64,000 bases of DNA from Fuerstiella marisgermanici (GTDB lineage Bacteria > Planctomycetota > Planctomycetia > Planctomycetales > Planctomycetaceae): assembly GCF_001983935.1 (NCBI RefSeq), contig NZ_CP017641.1, forward strand, positions 2,604,001-2,668,000. The letters are read 5' to 3'. The notes beneath the pieces are model-generated. The model did no database searches. It was not told the origin of the DNA and worked only from the letters and a program-made list of their open reading frames with translations. The translations under genes were made by a program, and so were the position numbers. Each line of letters opens with the position of its first letter. The stretch's first letter is position 1. This document shows, one piece after another, positions 52,464 through 60,903 of the stretch.

Positions 52464-54779
52464 ATGCGACTTAAGACACTGTCAACAACATCGTTCATGG
52501 TTCTGCTCTGCGTTGCCGCGTTGGCTTCGGACGCGGTTGCTCAGTCCGTCTGCCTGCCGTCGCCGCGACTGCTGACCACCATGCCAATGGGCGGACAAGC
52601 GGGCACGGACGTCGAAATCACGATTACCTGTCAAAACGTCGACGACCCGGAAGAACTGATCTTTTCGCACCCGTCAATCACGGCGACGCCCAAGCTAAAC
52701 GACAAGGGGCTGCCGGTTGAAAACCAGTATATCGTCAAAATCGGCGAAGACTGCCCCGCTGGTATTCACGATGTGCGAATCATGTCGCGATTGGGGATCT
52801 CATCCGCGCGAGCGTTCAATGTGGGCACGCTGCCTGAAGTGACAAGGACGAAGCCGAACATCACTTTGGCTAACGCGATGGCGTTGGATTTGAATTCAAT
52901 CTGCAACGCGACAATGACCAATCGTCAGGTCGATTACTTTACGTTCGAAGCCGCCAAAGGCCAGCGAATCGTCGTCGACTGTGCGGCAGGCGGAATTGAT
53001 TCCAAGTTGACTCCTGTACTGATTGTCGCCGATGCAGCGGGCAATGATCTGAACGTCGAACGCCGTGGCGGCGCGATCGATTTCACGGCACCGGAAGCCG
53101 GCAAGTATGTCGTGAAGGTTCATGATCTGACGTTCAACGGCGGTGCGACCTACTTCTATCGTCTGGCATTGCAAACGGCTCAGCCAGAACAATCTGTGCC
53201 GCGTCTGCCTGCCACCAGTACCGTGAGCTCCTTTTCGTGGCCGCCCGCCAACTTATCCAACGACAGCATCATTGCAGAAGCGGAACCGAACAAGCTTTCT
53301 TCAAACGCCATGAAGGTTGACCTGCCGTGTGATATCAGCGGCAGCTTCTTTCCGGCGGCCGATGTTGATGTGTTCGAATTCACGGCAAAGAAGGGCGAGG
53401 TTTGGTGGGTGGAAGTCGCTTCCGAACGACTCGGTCGTCCCACTGACGCCAACGTCATTGTGCAACACGTGGCTGGCGATAGTGAAAACGAAACCATCAC
53501 CGACGTTGCCGAACTCACCGATATCACTCACCCAATCAAGGTGTCGCGGAATCACTATTCGTACGACGGACCTCCCTACCACGCCGGTTCGCCGGACGTT
53601 TTGGGGAAGGTTGAAATTAAGCAGGACAGCATTCACCGGTTGCAGGTGCTGGATCTGTTCGGCGGAACTCGCAACGATCCGAGCAACATCTACCGCCTGA
53701 TCATTCGCAAAGCCAAGCCTGACTTCGCCGTCATCGCGTGGGCGTTGCACATGGAACTGCGAAACGGCGACCGCAACGCTCTATCCAAGCCGCTGGCTCT
53801 GCGAGGTGGCTACACGATTCCGCTGGAAGTGGCCGCGATTCGCCGAGACGGATTTAATGGCGACATCAATTTGCAACTAACCAACCTTCCGGACGGTGTC
53901 ACCGCGACCGGGCTGAAAATTCCGGCCGGGCAAACTCGCGGCATCCTGCTGGTCACCGCCGACGAATCCGCACCGCGAGGGTTAAGCTTCGCAGAATTCA
54001 CGGCGTCGGCCACTATCGACGGCGCAGAAGTCACACGACACGGGCATCTGGCCGCGCACAGGTGGCCGGTCACGAATGCTCGCTCAGAAATTCCGGCACC
54101 GCGTTTGATGGCCAGTTTCCCGGTATCGGTCGGTGGATCCGAAGCCACGCCGATCACGATTGCGGCAGCCGAAGACAAAGTGTGGGAAGTGACTGCTGGC
54201 GAAAAGTTAACGATCCCGCTGGTCCAGACTCGTCGCTGTGAGTTCTCCGGCCCCAAAATGAAACTCAAAACCTACGGCCACGGCTTTGATGCGGCCGCCG
54301 CTTTCGACGTGCCTTTGACCGCCGACACGTCCGACGCGGTCCTCGACACAGCCGCCTTAAAGACCGCTCCCGGCGAATACACAATTGCCTTCTACGGCAG
54401 CGCTGTGGCGAAGTATGCTTACAACCTTCCCGCCGTGCAGGCCGCCGAAGTAGCCGCAGAGGCTGCAAAGCAAAAAGCGGCCGAGATAAAAGCAGAAACC
54501 AAGGCCGCAGCGGATGCCGTGGCACTGCTGGCAGACGCTGCAACGCAAACGGAAGACGAAGAGGCAGCCACGGCTCGAAGTGCTGAAGTCGAAGCGGCGA
54601 AGACTCACTTAACGGAACTGGAAGCTCGGCAAAAAGCGGCCGATAAAGAAGTGGTGGCCACAGAGGCTCGTTTGAAGCAGGCTCAAAGTCGCAGCAACCC
54701 CAAAGACATTGTGGATATCGTGGTTTCGAAACCTGTACGCATTCGAGTGACCCCGAAAACCGAAACCGCAGCGAAGTAG
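52464..54779 (+). CDS. Secreted protein with PPC-type domains and C-terminal coiled coil
   Basis: 771-aa exported protein. Signal peptide MRLKTLSTTSFMVLLCVAAL then ASDAVAQ. Two pre-peptidase-C-like beta domains are suggested at about 140-240 (QVDYFTFEAAKGQRIVVDCA) and 275-410 (DVDVFEFTAKKGEVWWVEVA). The C-terminal part (about 655-745) is an Ala/Lys/Glu-rich coiled coil. No peptidase active site is present; it is probably a structural or carbohydrate-binding partner. It lies between the DUF1549/DUF1553 and DUF1501 genes, the usual planctomycete arrangement, all on the plus strand. Confidence 0.85.
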   Translation: MRLKTLSTTSFMVLLCVAALASDAVAQSVCLPSPRLLTTMPMGGQAGTDVEITITCQNVDDPEELIFSHPSITATPKLNDKGLPVENQYIVKIGEDCPAGIHDVRIMSRLGISSARAFNVGTLPEVTRTKPNITLANAMALDLNSICNATMTNRQVDYFTFEAAKGQRIVVDCAAGGIDSKLTPVLIVADAAGNDLNVERRGGAIDFTAPEAGKYVVKVHDLTFNGGATYFYRLALQTAQPEQSVPRLPATSTVSSFSWPPANLSNDSIIAEAEPNKLSSNAMKVDLPCDISGSFFPAADVDVFEFTAKKGEVWWVEVASERLGRPTDANVIVQHVAGDSENETITDVAELTDITHPIKVSRNHYSYDGPPYHAGSPDVLGKVEIKQDSIHRLQVLDLFGGTRNDPSNIYRLIIRKAKPDFAVIAWALHMELRNGDRNALSKPLALRGGYTIPLEVAAIRRDGFNGDINLQLTNLPDGVTATGLKIPAGQTRGILLVTADESAPRGLSFAEFTASATIDGAEVTRHGHLAAHRWPVTNARSEIPAPRLMASFPVSVGGSEATPITIAAAEDKVWEVTAGEKLTIPLVQTRRCEFSGPKMKLKTYGHGFDAAAAFDVPLTADTSDAVLDTAALKTAPGEYTIAFYGSAVAKYAYNLPAVQAAEVAAEAAKQKAAEIKAETKAAADAVALLADAATQTEDEEAATARSAEVEAAKTHLTELEARQKAADKEVVATEARLKQAQSRSNPKDIVDIVVSKPVRIRVTPKTETAAK

Positions 54780-54818
54780 TCGGGAAGGCAACTGCCCACA
54801 ACCATCGAAAGAACAACC

Positions 54819-56249
54819 ATGAGTCATCAATTTAACGCATCCGACACGACAGTTTGCCCCGGCCCGGGTGGTCGGCGAGGCTTCATGCGCATGGGCCTGG
54901 GTGGGTTCGCCTCGCTAAGCCTGCCGGGCATCCTGCGTATGCGAGCCGCCGCGAATGCTGGCGACGCGACGACCGACAAAAAGAAATCGGCCGTGATTAT
55001 GGTGTGGCAACCGGGCGGTTGTTCGCACATCGACACGTACGATCCCAAGCCGAATTCCGGCAGCGAATACCGAGGCCCCTTCGCGACAATTCCGACCGCT
55101 GTGCCCGGCATGCACTTCACGGAACTGTTGCCGATGCAGGCCAAAATCGCGGACAGGTTCACGGTGCTGCGTTCCATGAAGCAAACCGCTGGCGGCCATC
55201 CGGCGGGGTCAATGCAAATGCTGTCCGGTGATCCGGCCACGCGAGATAAGCCAAAACCGAAGTACCCGGACTGGATGTCGGTCGCCAATTATCTGAGATC
55301 GCTGGATGGCCCGCGCGCCAATCCGGTGCCTCGTTCTGTGGGCGTCAACCCACCCACCACTTACACCGGACCGGCCTACCTGGGCGATGCGTATTCGCCG
55401 TTTTCCGTGACGGGCGATCCCAACAAGCCAAACTTTTCGGTACCAAACATCGGACTGTCAGACCTGCACGAAGTCAAACACCTGAACCGCCGATCCACAC
55501 TGCGTCAGAATCTGGACAACATGCAGCGAGCCTTCGACCAGGCGGGCGAACTGCAGGCGTTGGACGAATTCGAAACTCAGGCGATGACGCTGCTGACCAA
55601 TCCCAAAACCAAAGATGCCTTCGACCTGTCCAAAGAAGACGACGCAACTCGCGACCGCTACGGCCGTAACACATGGGGTCAACAACTTCTGTTGGCGCGA
55701 CGTCTTGTTGAAGCGGGTGTGGAAATTTTAACCAGCAGTCTGCGAGGGCCGTTGTGCGGTCGAGTTCAAAACTGGGACGACCACGCGGTCAATCATAACA
55801 TCTTCGATGCACTGCGTTTTCGAGCTCAAGCGTATGACCAGGCCGTATCCGCGCTGATTGAAGACATCTACGATCGAGGCCTGGACGATCGCGTGCTGGT
55901 TGTCGTCACGGGAGAATTCGGTCACACGCCCAAAATCAGTTATCAACCCAGCACGGGCGCAGGTAACGGGAGTGCCGCCGCAGGGACTCGCCAACCCGGC
56001 CGAGACCACTGGCCTCGCGCGTTCAGCAACATCTGGGCGGGCGGCGGTATCGAAACCGGTCGTTTTATCGGGGCCACCGACAAGCGAGGCGAAGATTCGA
56101 TCGAACGCATCTGCAGCGCGGAAGACTTTCTGGCCACCATTTATCATCACCTTGGCATTGATGGTTCCAAGGTGATGATCAAAGACTTCAACGGCCGCCC
56201 CACGCCGATTATCAATCACGGTCGGCCGATTGCCGAGTTGATGGGTTAG
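54819..56249 (+). CDS. DUF1501 Tat-exported protein
   Basis: 476-aa protein with twin-arginine signal G-R-R-G-F-M-R-M-G and hydrophobic LGGFASLSLPGIL, so it is exported folded. The DUF1501 body shows VIMVWQPGGCSHIDTYDPKP, FTELLPMQAKIADRFTVLRS, GEFGHTPKIS and GRDHWPRAFS, typical sulfatase-like/alkaline-phosphatase-superfamily positions (Asp/His). The substrate is unknown. It follows the PPC-domain gene after 39 bases and is expected to act with the DUF1549/DUF1553 protein. Confidence 0.93.
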   Translation: MSHQFNASDTTVCPGPGGRRGFMRMGLGGFASLSLPGILRMRAAANAGDATTDKKKSAVIMVWQPGGCSHIDTYDPKPNSGSEYRGPFATIPTAVPGMHFTELLPMQAKIADRFTVLRSMKQTAGGHPAGSMQMLSGDPATRDKPKPKYPDWMSVANYLRSLDGPRANPVPRSVGVNPPTTYTGPAYLGDAYSPFSVTGDPNKPNFSVPNIGLSDLHEVKHLNRRSTLRQNLDNMQRAFDQAGELQALDEFETQAMTLLTNPKTKDAFDLSKEDDATRDRYGRNTWGQQLLLARRLVEAGVEILTSSLRGPLCGRVQNWDDHAVNHNIFDALRFRAQAYDQAVSALIEDIYDRGLDDRVLVVVTGEFGHTPKISYQPSTGAGNGSAAAGTRQPGRDHWPRAFSNIWAGGGIETGRFIGATDKRGEDSIERICSAEDFLATIYHHLGIDGSKVMIKDFNGRPTPIINHGRPIAELMG

Positions 56250-56629
56250 CCAGCGGCTCGATCTATTCGCCTTGAGAGATCATGCCGCTTTGGGCTCCCG
56301 CATAGGCATTGCTCACGTACCTCTCCCAGCGCAGCGTCGGGGGGGAGGTCGGACGGAGCGAAGCCACGTCCGGGAGGGGGCCGCGCATGTCGGCTCGCGG
56401 GGGCGAGTTGCGTCTGCCACACCGACGGCTACGTGCGTGCGCCCGCTGGGCGAAAAATCAACGCTCGCATACTCCAGCGGAACAAACTGCTTGTGTCGCG
56501 ACCAAACCAACGTTCCCGGATTTTGGCCCGTGCATCAGACCTTCCTCCGTACATCGCTGCGCCCGTTCGCCCCGCCCCTGCCTTGGGCTGAATAGGGGAA
56601 AGATTCGCCTGGCAGGCGTTTACCTTCTA
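56250..56629. other. Intergenic region with a family F repeat
   Basis: About 380 bases between convergent genes. A family F copy (CTCTCCCAGCGCAGC...GGGAGGTCGGACGGAGCG) is at 56318-56390. No gene supported. Confidence 0.6.
56318..56390. repeat. Family F repeat, copy 3
   Basis: GTACCTCTCCCAGCGCAGC, then GGGGGAGGTCGGACGGAGCG and GTCCGGGAGGGGGCCGCGC. More diverged than copies 1 and 2. Confidence 0.65.
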
Positions 56630-57559
56630 TCACTTCACGTACAGATAGATATCCGTCACCAATTCGGCCTCGGGCGTGTTGTCCGGATCGTTTCGGTACG
56701 CTTCAAACGCGGCGCGTTTCGCCAGCTTGATTTTCTTGTAGCGAGCGTACTGATGAGCACCACTCCATGCATTGCCAAGATTTTCGTAGCGGCCGCTGTG
56801 GCGAATATGCAGGGCGCGACCTTCTGGCAGGCGAAACTCCGTTAAGTCTGGTGGCGTCTGACAGTCCGCCGACACCGCGTAGCCGCTCGTGAATTCAAAC
56901 CGACGCTGCTTCAAATCACACGGGTGGTACACGCTAATCATTTCGAAGCCGTCCGGCGGAGACTGACCGGCAAGGACGTTCTTCACTTTAGTGAAGGCGG
57001 CATTCATGGTTGGTCCAACATCGTTAGTTGGACACGAATCGCGGACGCCGGCGATTCGACGAGAATCGACCGGTTCAATACCCACGACTTCGATGTCCGA
57101 AAGAACTTCGCCGGTTTCGATGTACTCCTTCAGCATCTTCAAACCACGTTCGTAGTCCATGCCGATATACGTCTCAATATTGGACGCCATCCAGAACAGA
57201 AACCACGGCAAGCTACCGTTCATCCCCCACGTAATCTTTGTGCCATTCCCATCGGGCTGAAGCTCGAAGGACACAGCCGACTTCGACTTAAACGGTTTTG
57301 TGAAGCGGATTTCGTCGTCAATTTTGTTCGGTCGCTGAAGCTGTTTGTGTTCGATCTCTCCCTGCCCGACAACTTCACCTGCCCAGCCGTAAATTGAGTT
57401 CACAGAGTTGGGATTGTCCGTGACGATTACCGTCGCCTGCTTGTCGATGCCCAGCCATGGCGACCACTTCGTCCACGTCCCGTAGTCGGCAACCGTGTCG
57501 AACACAGTTTCCGGAGTGGCATCAATTGTGATCGAACGTCGAACTTCATACGCTGGCAT
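56630..57559 (-). CDS. SRPBCC (polyketide-cyclase-like) and GyrI-like effector-binding fusion
   Basis: 309-aa cytosolic protein. The first half (about 1-150) is a START/SRPBCC fold: VRRSITIDATPETVFDTVAD, YGTWTKWSPW and a C-terminal helix. The second half (about 155-309) is a GyrI-like/AraC-effector-binding domain (DSRRIAGVRDSCPTNDVGPT, ISVYHPCDL, ALHIRHSGRYENLGNAW). Both bind small hydrophobic ligands, so it may be a sensor or detoxification protein. No DNA-binding domain is present. Divergent from sixA. Confidence 0.88.
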   Translation of the reverse strand: MPAYEVRRSITIDATPETVFDTVADYGTWTKWSPWLGIDKQATVIVTDNPNSVNSIYGWAGEVVGQGEIEHKQLQRPNKIDDEIRFTKPFKSKSAVSFELQPDGNGTKITWGMNGSLPWFLFWMASNIETYIGMDYERGLKMLKEYIETGEVLSDIEVVGIEPVDSRRIAGVRDSCPTNDVGPTMNAAFTKVKNVLAGQSPPDGFEMISVYHPCDLKQRRFEFTSGYAVSADCQTPPDLTEFRLPEGRALHIRHSGRYENLGNAWSGAHQYARYKKIKLAKRAAFEAYRNDPDNTPEAELVTDIYLYVK

Positions 57560-57710
57560 GGCAGAGGCTTTCTGTAAATGAAACGAGCGATCGCGGCCGC
57601 AGGACCGTCAACAGATACAATTTACGCGAACGAAGGCGCGACTGTCGAAGTTCAATAGACGGTCCGCACCTCAATACACCTGACGATAAAACAACGCACC
57701 GGAACGTGAT

Positions 57711-58202
57711 ATGACTGCCAGAATACTGCTGTTGGTGCGGCACGCCAAGTCAAGCTGGAAACATCCCGAACTGGACGACATCGACCGTCCTCTGAACAAG
57801 CGTGGCCGTCGCGACGCGCCGGAAATGGGGCGAAGGCTGTCGCACCGAAAGTTGATTCCGGATCTGGTGCTCTGCAGCCCTGCTGTTCGCACAAAAGCGA
57901 CTGCTGAAGCGATTGCAGCAGAAGTCGGCTATTCGGCCGATCAGATCGTCATCAATGATGACCTCTACGCGGCTTCCGAACAGGAAGTGCTGGATGCTGT
58001 CGCATCAACGGACGACCGCGTGCGAACTCTTATGGTGGTCACTCACAACCCGGTGATCACAGATCTGGCCAATCGGTTTTCACCCACGCCGATCGACAAC
58101 GTGCCAACCTGCGGAGTGCTGACGGTGACCCTTGAAAGCTGGACGCGACCGGAGCTGGGCGTCCTCGCGGACTTCGACTATCCCAAACGCGAACCCTGTT
58201 GA
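57711..58202 (+). CDS. sixA: SixA-like phosphohistidine phosphatase
   Basis: 163-aa histidine-phosphatase-superfamily protein. The catalytic R-H-A-K-S-S-W starts with Arg10-His11; LNKRGRRDAPEMG and DLVLCSPAVRTKATAEAI follow, and the second catalytic His is in VVTHNP. E. coli SixA acts on phospho-His domains of ArcB or PTS proteins; the target here is unknown. The length matches SixA. Confidence 0.9.
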   Translation: MTARILLLVRHAKSSWKHPELDDIDRPLNKRGRRDAPEMGRRLSHRKLIPDLVLCSPAVRTKATAEAIAAEVGYSADQIVINDDLYAASEQEVLDAVASTDDRVRTLMVVTHNPVITDLANRFSPTPIDNVPTCGVLTVTLESWTRPELGVLADFDYPKREPC

Positions 58203-58292
58203 CCGCCATCGATCTCGTCGACTTTTCATGGAGACGTGCAGGGCGAATAGTGTCCCACGCGGGGCGGTTATGGATGATTGTCAGTTTCATAG

Positions 58293-58371
58293 GTGTGGCC
58301 GGGGATGGAGCGAGGAGCGAGCGAAACCCCGAGGGTTTCGTTCACTTCGCTCAGTCCAACCCCGGCCACAC
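58293..58371. terminator. Long hairpin between convergent genes
   Basis: GTGTGGCCGGGG (58293-58304) pairs with CCCCGGCCACAC (58360-58371), with an inner stem GCGAAACCC/GGGTTTCGTT. No T-run follows, so a bidirectional terminator or repeat element is possible; 90 bases after sixA and 46 beyond the small-gene stop. Confidence 0.5.
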
Positions 58372-58416
58372 AGAAACAACCACAGAAATCGATGCGCGTA
58401 CCTTGGCTCGCGTTCA

Positions 58417-58587
58417 TCATTTCTTTTTGCCGCTCTTCGACTTCGCCTTTTTGCCGGATGCCTTTGCGGCAGACTTCTTTTTCTTCTTCCCGCCTGTTGA
58501 CTGCTTTTTATCATCGCCACCGAAGATGCTATCCCAACCTGCGACAAACTTTTTGGAGGCACCCGTGTGAACGGTGTATCCGGTCAT
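58417..58587 (-). CDS. Small protein (56 aa) with Lys-rich tail
   Basis: MTGYTVHTGASKKFVAGWDS then IFGGDDKKQSTGGKKKKKSA and a tail of AKASGKKAKSKSGKKK to a TGA. The N-terminal 23 residues are structured-looking (GYTVHTGASKKF) and the C-terminal 30 are basic, like histone-H1-type tails, so nucleic-acid binding is likely. I recall similar short planctomycete proteins, but the family name is not known. The ATG at 58587 follows an A/G-rich stretch on the minus strand. It is convergent with sixA. Confidence 0.72.
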   Translation of the reverse strand: MTGYTVHTGASKKFVAGWDSIFGGDDKKQSTGGKKKKKSAAKASGKKAKSKSGKKK

Positions 58588-58655
58588 TGATTTAATCTTT
58601 CTGGTCTGCTGGTGAATGAAGTCGTGTGAAGCGCGGATTATCGCACGGGGTGAAA

Positions 58656-58691
58656 TAAAAAAAAGCCCGGCATCGCGAAGAGGCCGGGCTT
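58656..58691 (-). terminator. Terminator of the Hsp20 operon
   Basis: On the minus strand AAGCCCGGC pairs with GCCGGGCTT over an 11-base loop, followed by a run of eight T. It lies 16 bases past the stop at 58707. Confidence 0.9.
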
Positions 58692-58706
58692 ATCGTGTGG
58701 GCCTGT

Positions 58707-59147
58707 CTACGATTCGTCCGCTTTGCGGATCTCAATCTTTTTAGGCAGCACGGAATCGGATTTGTGGATCGTCACCTTCAGCACTCCGTCGCCAAGTTCT
58801 GCGTCGACAGATTCTGAATTCACGTCCTTGCCGAGTTTCAGTTTCCGATGAAACTTGTCGCAACGACGTTCGTCGATCGTGACTTTGGTGCCTTCGTCCA
58901 GAACCGGTTGCTGACGGTGTCCCGTAATTTCCAGGACTCCGTTGTCGATGCTGAGTCCGATATCTGCGAGTTCAACGCCGGGCACATCGCATTCCACGAC
59001 GTAGCGATTGTCGAATTCGTAGATTGTTAACGGTGGCACTTTCGATTGTCCACGTTCTGAATGCAGGACTTCGTTCACAAGCGTGTTCAAGCCCTTGTCC
59101 AGTTCGTCGAACAAAGAAAATCGTGGTCGTGTCGATTGTGTATTCAT
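58707..59147 (-). CDS. Small heat-shock protein (Hsp20), copy 2
   Basis: 146-aa alpha-crystallin-domain chaperone that holds unfolding proteins. Domain about 45-140: VVECDVPGVELADIGLSIDN, LEITGHRQ, the FHRKLKL strand, and GDGVLKVTIHKSD. The C-terminal anchoring IEIRKAD lacks a clear I-x-I beyond it. It is downstream of another Hsp20 by 29 bases, same transcript, ended by a strong terminator. Confidence 0.94.
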   Translation of the reverse strand: MNTQSTRPRFSLFDELDKGLNTLVNEVLHSERGQSKVPPLTIYEFDNRYVVECDVPGVELADIGLSIDNGVLEITGHRQQPVLDEGTKVTIDERRCDKFHRKLKLGKDVNSESVDAELGDGVLKVTIHKSDSVLPKKIEIRKADES

Positions 59148-59176
59148 TAAGCTATCTCCTGTTGGAAAGTTGATGG

Positions 59177-59593
59177 TTAGGATGCGGCGCGGATATCGAT
59201 TTTACGCGGCTGAAGTTCAGGCCGCTTCGACAATTTCAGTGTAAGCACTCCATTTTTCAGAACGGCATCCACGCTGGCCGGATCAATGGATTCGTGAAGT
59301 TTGAGAGTTCTTCGAAATTCACCAAACACCTGGTTACTGAAGATCGCCTTCGCGCCTTCCGGCATTTCGCTTTTTCGGTCGCCAGCGATCGTTAACTCGC
59401 CGTTGTCTATTGTGACAGAAATGTCGTCCCGCGATAGCCCGGGCAAGTCGATACTAACGCTCACTCCGTCCTGAGCTTCAACGACAGACAGTTGAGCGAA
59501 CGGATCGGAAGACAAGCCGAGGTTTCGTTCGAATTCACGACGGACCGCGTCCAGAGGTTCAGACCGTCGAAGAGTGGCGGAATTGCAGTTCAT
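59177..59593 (-). CDS. Small heat-shock protein (Hsp20), copy 1
   Basis: 138-aa alpha-crystallin protein. Domain about 40-130: VSVSIDLPGLSRDDISVTID, LTIAGDRKSEMP, FRRTLKLHESIDPASVDAVL, KNGVLTLKLSK; it ends RKIDIRAAS. The ATG at 59593 is preferred to a start at 59689. First gene of the Hsp20 pair. No clear CIRCE or other heat-shock operator was seen in the upstream 150 bases. Confidence 0.93.
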   Translation of the reverse strand: MNCNSATLRRSEPLDAVRREFERNLGLSSDPFAQLSVVEAQDGVSVSIDLPGLSRDDISVTIDNGELTIAGDRKSEMPEGAKAIFSNQVFGEFRRTLKLHESIDPASVDAVLKNGVLTLKLSKRPELQPRKIDIRAAS

Positions 59594-60128
59594 GGATATC
59601 GCTCCTTGTTGGATGGTAAGTCTTTTCTTGATGCGGGCCGTCACAAATTGTGCCGGCCATTTCTGCACAGGATGCAATACAAATCCCATGCCAATTACGT
59701 ATTTCCGATCGTAAAGTATTTATTCATAGCACTTTGCATCAAATTTGAACATCTGCCGAAAACGCCAAAAGCTGCCGTTGTGGCACCAATTATGCGAACT
59801 CACGCAAGGCCATAATGGCAGCCTCGACTGTCTAGAGCCGCTTAACCGGTCAGTGACGGTACATGTTCGCCCTCACCCGACACTACGGTTTGACGTTCAC
59901 TCTTCGACGCTATCGGTTCCGACAGGCGCGTTTTCACACCGTCTGATCGCAATGGTGGCGGAGTCGCTGAAATGAGCCTTTCGCGGCGGTATCATGTGGT
60001 CCTGTCGGGCCAGGCGGTTGCCATCAGGTGTCGTTCCAGACGCGGTCGCATGATGGTTGTTTGAAGAACGTATTCGAATTTCGTGGCGGCGGTGCTGTCA
60101 CCACTGGCTGTTTGGGGGAGTGCACTAC
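59594..60128. other. Intergenic region between divergent hsp20 pair and alkylation-repair gene
   Basis: About 535 bases. No gene or repeat is supported; 59690-59800 is AT-rich and presumably holds the heat-shock promoter. GGGGGAG at 60115-60121 is the ribosome site of the next gene. Confidence 0.5.
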
Positions 60129-60824
60129 ATGGATCTGACGGCCGTAATGTCACAATTAAAATCGCTGGGCACATCACAGGCGGTCAAAACCTACAAACGT
60201 CACGGCGCGGGCGACGACGTGTTTGGCGTTAGCTATGCGGACTTAAAGAAACTGAAAAAGTCGATCGGCCCCAACCACGACCTGGCTCTTGAACTGTGGC
60301 AAACTGGAAACGTAGACGCTCGATCTCTGGCGACAATGGTGGCCGATCCAGACGAATTCACGCCCGCCCATGCGACTCAATGGATGAAAGACGTCACCTA
60401 CCCGCCTCACGGTGCAGAAGTGGCCGCCGTGATTGCCGAGTCAAATTTCGGCGTCTCCAAAATGCGGCAATGGCGCAAGCAGAAGTCTGAATACGCTCGA
60501 ACAACAGGCTATTCCATTCTGGCGTGTCTGCTGAAAGACGATCCGGACATCGTTGAAGAATCGGAAGGTCGCCGCATTCTCAAAGACATCGAAATGGAAA
60601 TTCATCGGTCGCCCAACCGAGCTCGCCATGCAATGGTCATGGCCGTCATCGCGATTGGCGTTTACAAACCCGAGCTGACCGACGACGCTTTGGAAGCAGG
60701 CGAACGCATCGGTGAAGTCCAGGTCGACCACGGCGATACCGCCTGTACGACGCCAAAGATTGTCGCGTATATTAAGAAGTCCCTGAAACGGACCAACGGC
60801 CGCAAAGCGAAGATTCGTCGGTAG
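60129..60824 (+). CDS. DNA alkylation repair (AlkD-like) HEAT-repeat protein
   Basis: 231-aa predicted HEAT-repeat glycosylase-family protein. Recognisable blocks are VFGVSYADLKKLKKSIGPNH, LALELWQTGNVDARSLATMV, DPDEFTPAHATQWMKDVTYP and YARTTGYSILACLLKDDPD. AlkD relatives excise N3- or N7-alkylated purines, but many of this branch are unproved. The ATG at 60129 lies seven bases after GGGGGAG. There are no repair genes nearby. Confidence 0.85.
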   Translation: MDLTAVMSQLKSLGTSQAVKTYKRHGAGDDVFGVSYADLKKLKKSIGPNHDLALELWQTGNVDARSLATMVADPDEFTPAHATQWMKDVTYPPHGAEVAAVIAESNFGVSKMRQWRKQKSEYARTTGYSILACLLKDDPDIVEESEGRRILKDIEMEIHRSPNRARHAMVMAVIAIGVYKPELTDDALEAGERIGEVQVDHGDTACTTPKIVAYIKKSLKRTNGRKAKIRR

Positions 60825-60903
60825 ATTAGCGACTCACGATTTTCGCCGCTGCCGGTTTCGCGATGTCCGTTGGACCGTCCCTACCTTTGTCAGGATGATC
60901 TCA

